Shown: piece after piece, positions 37,803-45,478 of the stretch
Numbering within the stretch: position 1 is the stretch's first letter
How the letters are laid out: each line of letters opens with the position of its first letter
Assembly (NCBI RefSeq): GCF_039522665.1
Contig: NZ_BAAADV010000008.1
Coordinates: 226,909-290,908, forward strand
DNA from: Natronoarchaeum mannanilyticum
GTDB lineage: Archaea; Halobacteriota; Halobacteria; Halobacteriales; Natronoarchaeaceae
Length of the DNA: 64,000 nucleotides
Direction: 5' to 3'
The notes under the pieces: model-generated
Seen by the model: the letters and a program-made list of their open reading frames with translations, nothing else
What the model was told of the DNA's origin: nothing
The model's database searches: none
Made by a program: the position numbers and the translations under genes

Positions 37803-39020
37803 ATGGTACGAAGACGCACGATCCTACGCAACGGTAGTACAATCGCCGGCAGCCTAGCACTTCCTGGGTTTGCGTCGGCATCTTCTGACACAGCAGCGAG
37901 CCGACCGGACGACTTCCTCGAGACAAACGGGACATCGTTTTCGATTGGTAGGAGGTCCCACTATCTATCTGGGACGAACAACTTCTGGCTCGCAGATGTA
38001 TGGACAACTCGAGATGAGGTCGATGCTGCACTTGATCAGGCCGCTGCGCTGGGGCTAAACACGGTCCGGACTTGGGCGTTCTGCGCTGGACGCGAGGGGC
38101 ACTGCTTCCAGCCGACTAAGGGAGAATACAATGAGGCTGCCTTTGAACACCTCGACTATGTAATCGAAGCCGCGGCAAAACGAGGTATCCGCTTGATCCT
38201 TCCGCTTGCGAACAATTGGGGCGCTTACGGAGGTATGGAGAAGTATGTTGAGTGGTCCGACACAGCCGAGGAGCACGATGACTTCTACACCGACCCCGAG
38301 GCGCGACAGCTGTACCGCGACTTCGTTAAGAAGGTCGTGACACGCACGAACTCCATCTCGGGGATCCAGTACACCGAGGATCCGACTGTCGCGATGTGGG
38401 AACTCGGGAATGAACCGCGCGCCCAGCAGAAGGGCGTCGACGTACTCGGAGACTGGATCAAAGAGATATCAGGGTACATCAAAGACCTCGATCCAAACCA
38501 CCTTGTGTCCACTGGAATGGAAGGCTTCTACAACAGCGATGGTGACGACTGGCTTCGCGACGGTTCTCAGGGAACTGCGTACGTCGATCACCACCGGATC
38601 GACACCATCGACGCGTGTTCGTTCCACCTCTACCCCGATCATTGGGGCGTTACCCCCGAGTACGGCACCGAATGGATCGAAGACCACGTCAGGGACGCCC
38701 GCCAACGGGTCGGGAAACCAGCCTACTTAGGCGAGTTCGGCATCCAGGTTGATCGAGATGCGAGCGATGCGGAGCAGATCGCCCGTCGGAACGAGATCTA
38801 CGATACTTGGTACGATCGGCTCGACGACCTGGACGCCGACGGTGGCGTCGTCTGGCAGCTCACCCTCAAGAAGCGTGCTCAGTACGACGACGGGTTCTAC
38901 GTGTTTCCTGACGACGACCGAACAACACGACGGATAGAGCGATTTGCTAACCGGATGGACGCCAAGTCCGGGCGCCCGCTTCACGCGGACCAGAAGCGAC
39001 GCCGCACGAGGCATGATTGA
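37803..39020 (+). CDS. Secreted GH5 endo-beta-mannanase (GH5_7-like)
   Basis: ATG 37803 (MVRRRTILRN) gives 405 residues; the frame is open further upstream but without signal or similarity. The N-terminus is a Tat-like signal with RRRTILR and a hydrophobic stretch. The catalytic domain shows NTVRTWAFCAG, acid/base Glu204 in WELGNEPR and nucleophile Glu311 in LGEFGI. The TWAF and NEPR blocks are typical of GH5_7 beta-mannanases. It should cut mannan or glucomannan outside the cell. No binding module is attached. A TATA-like TTTATTATTAA lies 33-43 bases upstream of the start. Confidence 0.88.
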   Translation: MVRRRTILRNGSTIAGSLALPGFASASSDTAASRPDDFLETNGTSFSIGRRSHYLSGTNNFWLADVWTTRDEVDAALDQAAALGLNTVRTWAFCAGREGHCFQPTKGEYNEAAFEHLDYVIEAAAKRGIRLILPLANNWGAYGGMEKYVEWSDTAEEHDDFYTDPEARQLYRDFVKKVVTRTNSISGIQYTEDPTVAMWELGNEPRAQQKGVDVLGDWIKEISGYIKDLDPNHLVSTGMEGFYNSDGDDWLRDGSQGTAYVDHHRIDTIDACSFHLYPDHWGVTPEYGTEWIEDHVRDARQRVGKPAYLGEFGIQVDRDASDAEQIARRNEIYDTWYDRLDDLDADGGVVWQLTLKKRAQYDDGFYVFPDDDRTTRRIERFANRMDAKSGRPLHADQKRRRTRHD

Positions 39021-39145
39021 CGGCACGGTTCTAAGGTAGCACAACGGGCAGCCGTCCATAGATCGGCCCTCGATATTTATTCTGGAATCTCATCCCCAAG
39101 CTTTAATAGTAATATTCATCCATTATCAATCGGAGTCTGGAAACA

Positions 39146-40474
39146 ATGTACAAACGACGTGACGTACTCAAGTCCTCCGCGATAGGGACGACGCTTGGTA
39201 TCGGCGTACTAGCAAGCAGTTCGACGACGACCGCGACAGGCGCATCGTTCGGTGACGGCGTGAATCTCCAGCCCGCCTACTACTGCAGCGGCGATCAGAA
39301 CTTAGGCTGGGATCTGATGACCGATCACCCGGACATCGAAACCGTTCGAATCGAGATCGAACCGCCGAGCGGTGGCGAGACGAGCGCGGACCTGTCCGAT
39401 ATCCGGCGGTGGATCGACGAGGCGAACAACAACGGATATCAGGTCATCGCGACCTATCATCACTGGCCGAATAACGGATCTGGAGACCCACAGGACTTGC
39501 AGGACGCGGCAGACTGGTGGGTCGAGAACTACAACTATCTCTCGCAAAACTCGTCGTTCATCATCAACCTTCACAACGAGTGGGGGACTCACAGCGTATC
39601 GGCGTCCGAGTACGGCAATGCGTACGACAGTGCGCTCAATAGGCTCCGAGACAGCGCCTACGACGGAACCGTAATCTGCGACGTCCCCGGGTATGGGCAG
39701 GAACCGCAGATCGCCGCCGACAGCGTCGACTACATTAGTGACGACGACATCGCGTTCTCCGTGCACGTGTACGCAAAGGCGTGGAACGAGTATGCTGGGG
39801 CGCCGCTGCAGGAGTCGCACCTGGATTATCTCGATACGAACCAGCCATATCCATGTCTGATCGGAGAATTCGGCCCGCTTGGGCCAGACGACCGGACCGA
39901 CTGGTCAGCCGTCGTTGATCACGCAAAGTCTCTGGGCTGGCCGGTACTCGGCTGGGCCTGGAATGGCGACGGCGAGTCCGATCCCATGAACATGACTTCG
40001 CCATTCTGGGGAGACAATTGCAGTACAACGTCCTACTCGAAGACCTCATATTTCGATACGGTGTACGATAAGCTCGGTAGTGGAAGTACCGGTGGTGGTG
40101 GGGAGACGACGACTCACTATCTGAACGCCGAGTATTATTCGCTTGACGGCGTTTCGACGTCGACTAGTCGGGCGGGTTACTGGGGCGATGCGTACGTCAC
40201 AGGCTTCGATAGCTCAGGGGACTCCGTCACGATGAATTTTGACGCAGCGACCAGCGGGGAACGAACCGTCAAGATCCGGTATGCTGCTCCGTACGACGAC
40301 AAAAAGAGCAATCTGTACATTAACGGTCAGTCAGCTGGACAGATATCGCTCCCGTACACAACCTCGTTCCAGCAGACAACCATTGGTGCCCACCACTTCG
40401 ACGCGGGATATAATGAGATCACTATAGAGAAAGGTTGGGGGTACTACGATATCGACGCGATCATCGTCGAGTAA
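39146..40474 (+). CDS. Secreted GH5 glycanase with CBM35-like module
   Basis: The protein has 442 residues. A Tat signal (YKRRDVLKSS) is followed by a compact GH5 domain with acid/base Glu145 in NLHNEWG and nucleophile Glu241 in IGEFGPLG. A short Gly-rich linker (GSTGGGGE) leads to a C-terminal beta-sandwich module of about 120 residues, with YYSLDG, YVTGFDSSGDSVTM and GWGYYDIDAIIVE. This matches CBM35/CBM6-type binding modules, several of which bind mannan. The enzyme is probably a mannanase (GH5_8-like) given its neighbours, but cellulase activity is not excluded. It lies 125 bases after the other GH5 gene on the same strand. Confidence 0.87.
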   Translation: MYKRRDVLKSSAIGTTLGIGVLASSSTTTATGASFGDGVNLQPAYYCSGDQNLGWDLMTDHPDIETVRIEIEPPSGGETSADLSDIRRWIDEANNNGYQVIATYHHWPNNGSGDPQDLQDAADWWVENYNYLSQNSSFIINLHNEWGTHSVSASEYGNAYDSALNRLRDSAYDGTVICDVPGYGQEPQIAADSVDYISDDDIAFSVHVYAKAWNEYAGAPLQESHLDYLDTNQPYPCLIGEFGPLGPDDRTDWSAVVDHAKSLGWPVLGWAWNGDGESDPMNMTSPFWGDNCSTTSYSKTSYFDTVYDKLGSGSTGGGGETTTHYLNAEYYSLDGVSTSTSRAGYWGDAYVTGFDSSGDSVTMNFDAATSGERTVKIRYAAPYDDKKSNLYINGQSAGQISLPYTTSFQQTTIGAHHFDAGYNEITIEKGWGYYDIDAIIVE

Positions 40475-41050
40475 ATTAGGCTAGCCCGGGCCTGCGTAGA
40501 ACAACGAGGAGATTACAGAATCGATCGAAGAGGGGGTTACAGAAATTGCCCCCCTCGTTAATCCCCTTGAGTAGTGTTTTGGTTGTGACTATGGTCAACC
40601 AGTCTTAGAACGTGGATCAAAGAGAGCCAGAAGGAAATACCCTCAACAAAACAGCAGGTGTTAGTGGCGACCATTACATCTGGAGCCAAGGAAAGATATT
40701 TATATGAGCGCATTAAATAATATGATGCGTCAGTTGGAGTCTTACCAGGCATACCTGACGGAGTAATACGCGGACTGTGATCCGTGGGCGGACTCTCATC
40801 CGCCACCGATTCACAGCTTATGCCATAATTTTTCCTAGCTACTGGACTAGTTATCTTGCCTAGTAGTACGTGTAGCCCGGAATCGTCCTTCAAAGACGAG
40901 CGGGCTGACGTGGAGCGCGGCCACTTCTACGTGACGCAATCCTCAGCTACGGAAATACAGAATTATCATATTCTCCGAGATCGTGTTGGCGAACTCAATC
41001 AGAAGGCGTAAACTCCATGATCTGAGGGTGACTCAACAGACGCTCGCGGA
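40475..41050. other. Intergenic region before the integrase gene end
   Basis: About 575 bases without a supported gene. It holds a terminator-like hairpin near 40530-40556 and, further right, a 10-base sequence (TACTGGACTA at 40840-40849) that recurs at 42293-42302 on the other side of the integrase gene. Confidence 0.4.
40530..40556 (+). terminator. Terminator-like hairpin after GH5-CBM gene
   Basis: GAGGGGG at 40530-40536 pairs with CCCCCTC at 40550-40556 across a 13-base loop, 56 bases after the stop codon. A T-rich stretch does not follow directly, so the role in stopping transcription is only likely from position. Confidence 0.4.
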
Positions 41051-42244
41051 CTACTCGTTACTAAACACGTCGCTCCCAACCTCGGAGAGTTCGCTCGCTT
41101 CGATGTGGCTGTACATCTCGCTCGTCGTCGACGGATCGGCGTGCCGTAGCGCCCGCTGGGCAGCGGACGCTCCTTCCTCGCGGTAGTACATCTCACCGGC
41201 GCCACGACGGGCGCCATGCAGCGTGAGATAGTCTTTCGAGTCGTCGCTGGTGTCGACATCAGCCGACTTGCTTAACCGCTTGAGGAGGGTTCGCCCACCG
41301 GGTGTGGTTAGTGCTGGCGGCACGCAATCATACTCGCAGTAGGCGTTTAGCACGTCGTCGTAGGGATCAAGTAGCTTGTCGATATCGTCGTGGCCGCGCT
41401 GTTCGAGCTGGTCGCGAAGCGCGTTCCACAATGACGGTCGATGCGAGGTCGGAAACAGCGGCCACGCGTCGGTAGCGGGGTCAAGTACGTCGCGCCAGCG
41501 TTCGAGGGCCGGGATCGGCTTGTCGGTCAGCGGCGCCTGTTCCCACTCCTGGCTTTTGCCGTAGATGGAGATCGTTGCCGCCTCAAGATCGAGCGCGCTC
41601 CACGGCGCCCCGTTTCGGCCGTCGCGGTCGGTGGCCGGGTGCGACAGGACCTCGGCACCGCGAATGCCGGAGTAGCCAAGCAGGTAGCACAACGCCCGAT
41701 CTCGGACCTCTGTGGTGGCGTCGCTACCGTTCTCGTCGATCGCCGCGTGGGCCCGCTCGTCGACGTACTGTAGTAGCGTCTGGCGCTGAGACGGCGACCA
41801 GAACTGTTGGTCCTTCGACCCGCCACTTGGTCGGTCGGGCATCGCGTTCTTGACGACCGCCGCTTTGGCCGGATTCTCGTCGAGGAACTCCCACTCGCGA
41901 CAGTACGTGAGGTACGCCGAGACGAGATTGTAGTACGTCCACGCCGACGCGCGGGTGATGCCGCTGTCGGCGTCGTGAGCCTTGACGCGCCGATTGAGGT
42001 ACTGTGCCCACCGACCGATCGTCTGTGAGTCCAGATCCTCCAGATACTCGACGCCGTGATCGCGCGTCCAGTCGATCCACTTCGGAACAGTCGTCGCGAG
42101 CTGGCTCGCGTACGCGCCCGAGCGCTCGCCGGTCTCTGGATCCTCGGTTTTTGCTTTGTCGCCGAGGAACTCGTCAAGCGGCGCGTCGAGTGGGGTTTTC
42201 TCGCCGTCATCCCCAGGGTTAGCGTCTGCAGTTCCAAGTTCCAT
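41051..42244 (-). CDS. Tyrosine recombinase/integrase
   Basis: The protein has 397 residues. An N-terminal SAM-like core-binding domain (about 40-160) precedes the catalytic domain. The active-site residues are visible: Arg in GYSGIRGAEV (about 194), Lys in the beta hairpin IYGKSQEW, His-x-x-Arg in LHGARRGAGE (about 343), His in ALRHADPSTT and the nucleophile Tyr in SEMYSHIE (about 378). It is an XerC/D-like haloarchaeal integrase and should cut and rejoin DNA at a specific site. No tRNA gene or clear att pair lies beside it. It sits between the mannan locus and the galactoside locus. Confidence 0.93.
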   Translation of the reverse strand: MELGTADANPGDDGEKTPLDAPLDEFLGDKAKTEDPETGERSGAYASQLATTVPKWIDWTRDHGVEYLEDLDSQTIGRWAQYLNRRVKAHDADSGITRASAWTYYNLVSAYLTYCREWEFLDENPAKAAVVKNAMPDRPSGGSKDQQFWSPSQRQTLLQYVDERAHAAIDENGSDATTEVRDRALCYLLGYSGIRGAEVLSHPATDRDGRNGAPWSALDLEAATISIYGKSQEWEQAPLTDKPIPALERWRDVLDPATDAWPLFPTSHRPSLWNALRDQLEQRGHDDIDKLLDPYDDVLNAYCEYDCVPPALTTPGGRTLLKRLSKSADVDTSDDSKDYLTLHGARRGAGEMYYREEGASAAQRALRHADPSTTSEMYSHIEASELSEVGSDVFSNE

Positions 42245-42554
42245 GTTCTATGCGTACCCGACAGCGTCGACACACTAAAAACTACTTAGGTTTACTGGAC
42301 TAAGCGAAAGTAAGTGGCTATTAGTAGATTTCTCCCGATATCGTCAGACTCGGGGCCTCTAACACACATATGAGTCCCAGAAACAGCCTATAAACCCAAT
42401 AATGATATACAAAATTCTGATGTCTGAAGTATTCGGTACTATTTCGGCGAATCCTTATGGCGGTGTCTCGAAGCTTCAGCGATGGAAAAACGCTCCAAAT
42501 CGATATAGAGTACCTAGTTCCACCAACTACGAGATTTCACAAACGCTGTCCTCT
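42245..42554. other. Intergenic region upstream of integrase
   Basis: AT-rich DNA of about 310 bases, with no gene seen. It begins with the integrase promoter region, which includes TACTGGACTA at 42293-42302, a copy of the sequence at 40840-40849. Confidence 0.35.
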
Positions 42555-43252
42555 CGGTAGTGTTCAGATTAGTTGATTCCATGCGAAGGCGAACGCTTGG
42601 AGTCACTTTTCGGAGGTGGTTACTTCGGCGTTGCTGAAACAGTTTGAGAACTGGTTGGTTCGGCATTTTAGTTCTGGAAAGACACGTTCGACGCTGTTCC
42701 GATTCCCGTGGCGTTCGTACTGGAATCGGAGGCCGTGGCGGTGAAGTACTGCATGCAGCCACGGCCCAGAATCGACGAGAAAGAGTGCGTCATCGACGAG
42801 ATGTTTCTCGCGGAGTTCCGCAAGGAACATCTCGGTAATCGCTTGATTTCTCGTCGGAACAAGCTTCACGTGCAGCAATCGGTTCGTTTCAGGATCGACC
42901 GCAGCGTACAGCCAGAACTGCTCGTCATTCAGTTGGATCACGGTCACGTCAACTGCGACGTGATCCGGCTCGGCGCCGTCACGGAGCTGTAACTCTGCTT
43001 TCTGCACCCAGTTGTGCACGGTCGCTCAACACCGTTCGACACCCAGCTTATCGAGAATAGAGATGGTATCCGACAGTGATAGTCCCGCCAAATGAAGTCG
43101 GATACCGAACTCCATCGCTGGCTCGGGTGTCGCCTCTCGCTCCACAAAATCTAACTCGAAGCAGTCGGTATCTTCGATGAGGCGGGCGATTTCTGGCATG
43201 GACACCTAGAAATCACACCGCCTCGTTCTTCAGATCTTATCTGAACACCGCC
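42555..43252 (-). mobile_element. Dead IS6-type (ISH) insertion sequence
   Basis: About 698 bases bounded by imperfect inverted repeats: GGTAGTGTTCAGATTAG at the left and GGCGGTGTTCAGATAAG (minus strand) at the right. It encloses a broken transposase gene. I could not find a clear target-site duplication; the flanks GTCCTCTC and CTCTCTCG are similar but not identical. It lies 50 bases before the galactoside locus. Confidence 0.75.
42563..43199 (-). pseudogene. IS6-type transposase with internal stops
   Basis: The frame runs from ATG 43199 through FVEREATPEPAMEFGIRL and LSLSDTISIL to an in-frame TGA at 43026-43028, just before VHNWVQKAEL. It continues with VAVDVTVIQL, FLVDSGPWLH and SVERVFPELK (the DDE residues). 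A second TGA at 42603-42605 replaces the Trp usual before LQAFAFAWNQL. With two stops it cannot make an intact transposase. Confidence 0.82.
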
Positions 43253-43302
43253 CTCTCTCGAACCCAAAGGACTTTGACGCGATCTCCCGACCAGATATCC
43301 GG

Positions 43303-44409
43303 ATGACGTACTCAGTTGCGGTCATAGGCACGGGTGCGGAACCGGACGACCCTGGTGGAGACGGGTATGCGATGGCGTACCACCACGGGGGCGGCTACGA
43401 GAAACACGCCGACTGTGAGCTCGTCGCGTGTGCGGACATCGTCCCCGAGAACGCGCGGGCGTTCGCCGGCGAGTTCGGAATCCGCGACGACGCGATCTTC
43501 GAGGATTACGGCGAAATGCTCACGGCCGTCGAACCGGACATCGTCTCGGTCTGCGTGCCGCCGACGCTCCACGCCGAGATCGCGATCGATTGCATCAAGA
43601 GCGGCGTCGTCGACGCCGTCCACTGCGAGAAGCCGATGGCCGACTCATACGGCGGCGCGCGGCGCATGACAGAAGCGGCCGCCGATAGGGGGGTCCAGCT
43701 GACGTTCAACCACCAGCGGCGGTTCAGCGACGCGGTGCGGACGGCGAAGGATTTGCTTGACTCGGGCGAGATCGGCGGCCTAGAGCGCGTCGAGTTCGCC
43801 GCGCCGGTCGGGCTCCTCGACTACGGCTCCCACTCGTTCGATCTCTGTAATTACTTCAACGACGAGCGATCCGCGGAGTGGGTCATGGGACAGATCCATT
43901 ATGATGAGGAGAACGTCCTGTTCGGGACTCACAACGAGAACCAAGCCATCGTCCACTGGGAGTACGAGAACGGCGTCCACGGCGTCGGCGCGTCCGACAG
44001 TACCGGAACTGGCGGCCCCGCGGCCGGGATCTCCTGTCACAACCGACTGGTCGGCTCCGATGGTGTCATCGAAGTCGGCCCCGAGAGCGAGGACGGAGAC
44101 GAGGATCTTCCACCCCTTCGAATCCGACGCAATGGCGAGGACTGGAAACCGATCAAGACCGAAGACGGGCTCCACGGCTGGGAGTTCATCGACCGCGCGG
44201 TCGCCGAGAACGTCCGCTGTCTGCAGCGCGGCGAGACGCCTGAACTCGCCGCCGAAAACGCTCTGAGCGCGACCGAGCTGATCTTCGGCGCGTGGGAGTC
44301 GTCGCGCCGACGGGGGCGGGTGGATCTGCCGCTCGAGATCGACGGGAATCCGCTCCGAGAGATGATCGATACCGGGGAGTTGACGCCGGAACCGGCGGGT
44401 GATGACTGA
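43303..44409 (+). CDS. Gfo/Idh/MocA-family oxidoreductase with extended nucleotide loop
   Basis: The protein has 368 residues and is a paralogue of the gene at 19621. Shared features are the extended loop after VAVIGTG (here AEPDDPGGDGYAMAYHH), CELVACADIVPEN, SGVVDAVHCEKPMAD and a C-terminal RRRGRVDLPLE. It is a soluble NAD(P)-dependent sugar oxidoreductase. The stop overlaps the start of the TIM-barrel gene by one base (TGATG), so the two proteins are made together and probably act in sequence. Codon use is much more GC-rich than in the 19621 paralogue. Confidence 0.87.
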   Translation: MTYSVAVIGTGAEPDDPGGDGYAMAYHHGGGYEKHADCELVACADIVPENARAFAGEFGIRDDAIFEDYGEMLTAVEPDIVSVCVPPTLHAEIAIDCIKSGVVDAVHCEKPMADSYGGARRMTEAAADRGVQLTFNHQRRFSDAVRTAKDLLDSGEIGGLERVEFAAPVGLLDYGSHSFDLCNYFNDERSAEWVMGQIHYDEENVLFGTHNENQAIVHWEYENGVHGVGASDSTGTGGPAAGISCHNRLVGSDGVIEVGPESEDGDEDLPPLRIRRNGEDWKPIKTEDGLHGWEFIDRAVAENVRCLQRGETPELAAENALSATELIFGAWESSRRRGRVDLPLEIDGNPLREMIDTGELTPEPAGDD

Positions 44410-45158
44410 TGACCGACCTGTCCGTCTGTGTCGAGATGGTGTACGACGGCCCGTTTCCCGAACGGATTCAGCGCGCGGCCAACGCCGGCGTTGACGCGAT
44501 CGAGTTCTGGGACTGGCGCGAGAAGGACCTCGATGCTGTCGAAGCCGCGGCCGCCGACGCCGGCGTCGACATCGTCGGCTGCACGGCGGGCGGCGTCCTG
44601 ACGGATCCCGACGCCACCGACGCCGCCGTCGGGACGATCCGCGAATCGATCGACACCGCGGCGTCGATCGGCTGTCCGACGCTCATCGTGACGACCGGTC
44701 CCGATCAGGCGGGACTGGATCGCGCGACGCAGCGGGAGAACATCGTCGACGTGCTCTCCGCCGTCGCGCCGGCTGCCGTGTCTGCCGGCGTGACGCTGGC
44801 CCTCGAACCGCTGAACACGGCCGTCGACCACCCCGGATACTATCTCTCGACCGCCGCCGAGGGGTTCGACATCGTCGATGCGGTCGGATCGTCGCACGTG
44901 AACCTCCTGTACGATGTCTACCATCAGCAGGTGACCGAGGGGAACGTCATCGCGACGCTCACCGAGAACGTCGAGGATGTCGGGCACGTCCACATCGCGG
45001 ACGTTCCCGGCCGCGCGGAGCCCGGAACGGGCGAACTGAACTACGAGAACGTGCTGGCCGCGATCAACGACGCCGGCTACGAGGGCTACGTCGGCTGCGA
45101 GTTCTCGCCGACCGGTGACCCGGACGAGGCGGTCGCGGAGATCCTGAATCTGACGTAA
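44409..45158 (+). CDS. Hydroxypyruvate isomerase-like TIM-barrel protein
   Basis: The protein has 249 residues in the AP-endonuclease-2-like TIM barrel fold. Blocks are VDAIEFWDWREKDL, TLALEPLNTAVDHPGYYL, VNLLYDVYHQQVTEGN, VGHVHIADVPGR and VGCEFSPTG. The Glu, Asp, His and Glu of these blocks are the usual metal and catalytic ligands. These match Hyi-type isomerases more than the 21966 protein does. Overlap with the Gfo/Idh gene suggests it isomerises or cleaves that enzyme's product. The exact substrate is unknown. Confidence 0.85.
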   Translation: MTDLSVCVEMVYDGPFPERIQRAANAGVDAIEFWDWREKDLDAVEAAAADAGVDIVGCTAGGVLTDPDATDAAVGTIRESIDTAASIGCPTLIVTTGPDQAGLDRATQRENIVDVLSAVAPAAVSAGVTLALEPLNTAVDHPGYYLSTAAEGFDIVDAVGSSHVNLLYDVYHQQVTEGNVIATLTENVEDVGHVHIADVPGRAEPGTGELNYENVLAAINDAGYEGYVGCEFSPTGDPDEAVAEILNLT

Positions 45159-45192
45159 CCGCCGCCCAGTTCGTTCGCAGAGGTTGCAGTTG

Positions 45193-45287
45193 GTGTGGAC
45201 TAATAGTGGATGGGGGCGTCGGGTTTACGCCCATATCCCTGTAATTCAGTCGATCGGTTCCGACCCCCATTTACTATTAGTTTACAC
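45193..45287. repeat. 24-base inverted repeat in convergent intergenic region
   Basis: Left arm 45193-45216 (GTGTGGACTAATAGT then GGATGGGGG) and right arm 45264-45287, read on the minus strand (GTGTAAACTAATAGT then AAATGGGGG), match in 20 of 24 bases across a 47-base spacer. All four mismatches are GG versus AA. The core ACTAATAGT also appears at 48843-48851. It lies between the ends of the convergent isomerase and beta-galactosidase genes in a 320-base gap with no other gene. Confidence 0.6.
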
Positions 45288-45478
45288 AAATCGGTCGATT
45301 TTGCTAGGGGAGTTAAATCGTCTTGGACTGCAGTCTGCGGTCAGGAGCGCCTCGCAGGTCTCCTACTGCAATCGGACAAGCACGTCGACCGGAGAGCGGA
45401 CGCGTACCCGGATACGCCGAACGCGTGCAGACAGTGTCCGTGATCCGTGCGTCAGCGCTGTCTCGATGTGATCTCGTC

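Noticed and set aside
40513-40548. Repeated TTACAGAA as further operator copies
   Set aside because: Neither copy has the AGTA core or a TGTAA arm at the right distance.
42547-43260. Target-site duplication of the IS6-type element
   Set aside because: The flanking 8-mers GTCCTCTC and CTCTCTCG are not identical; both are simple CT-rich sequence.
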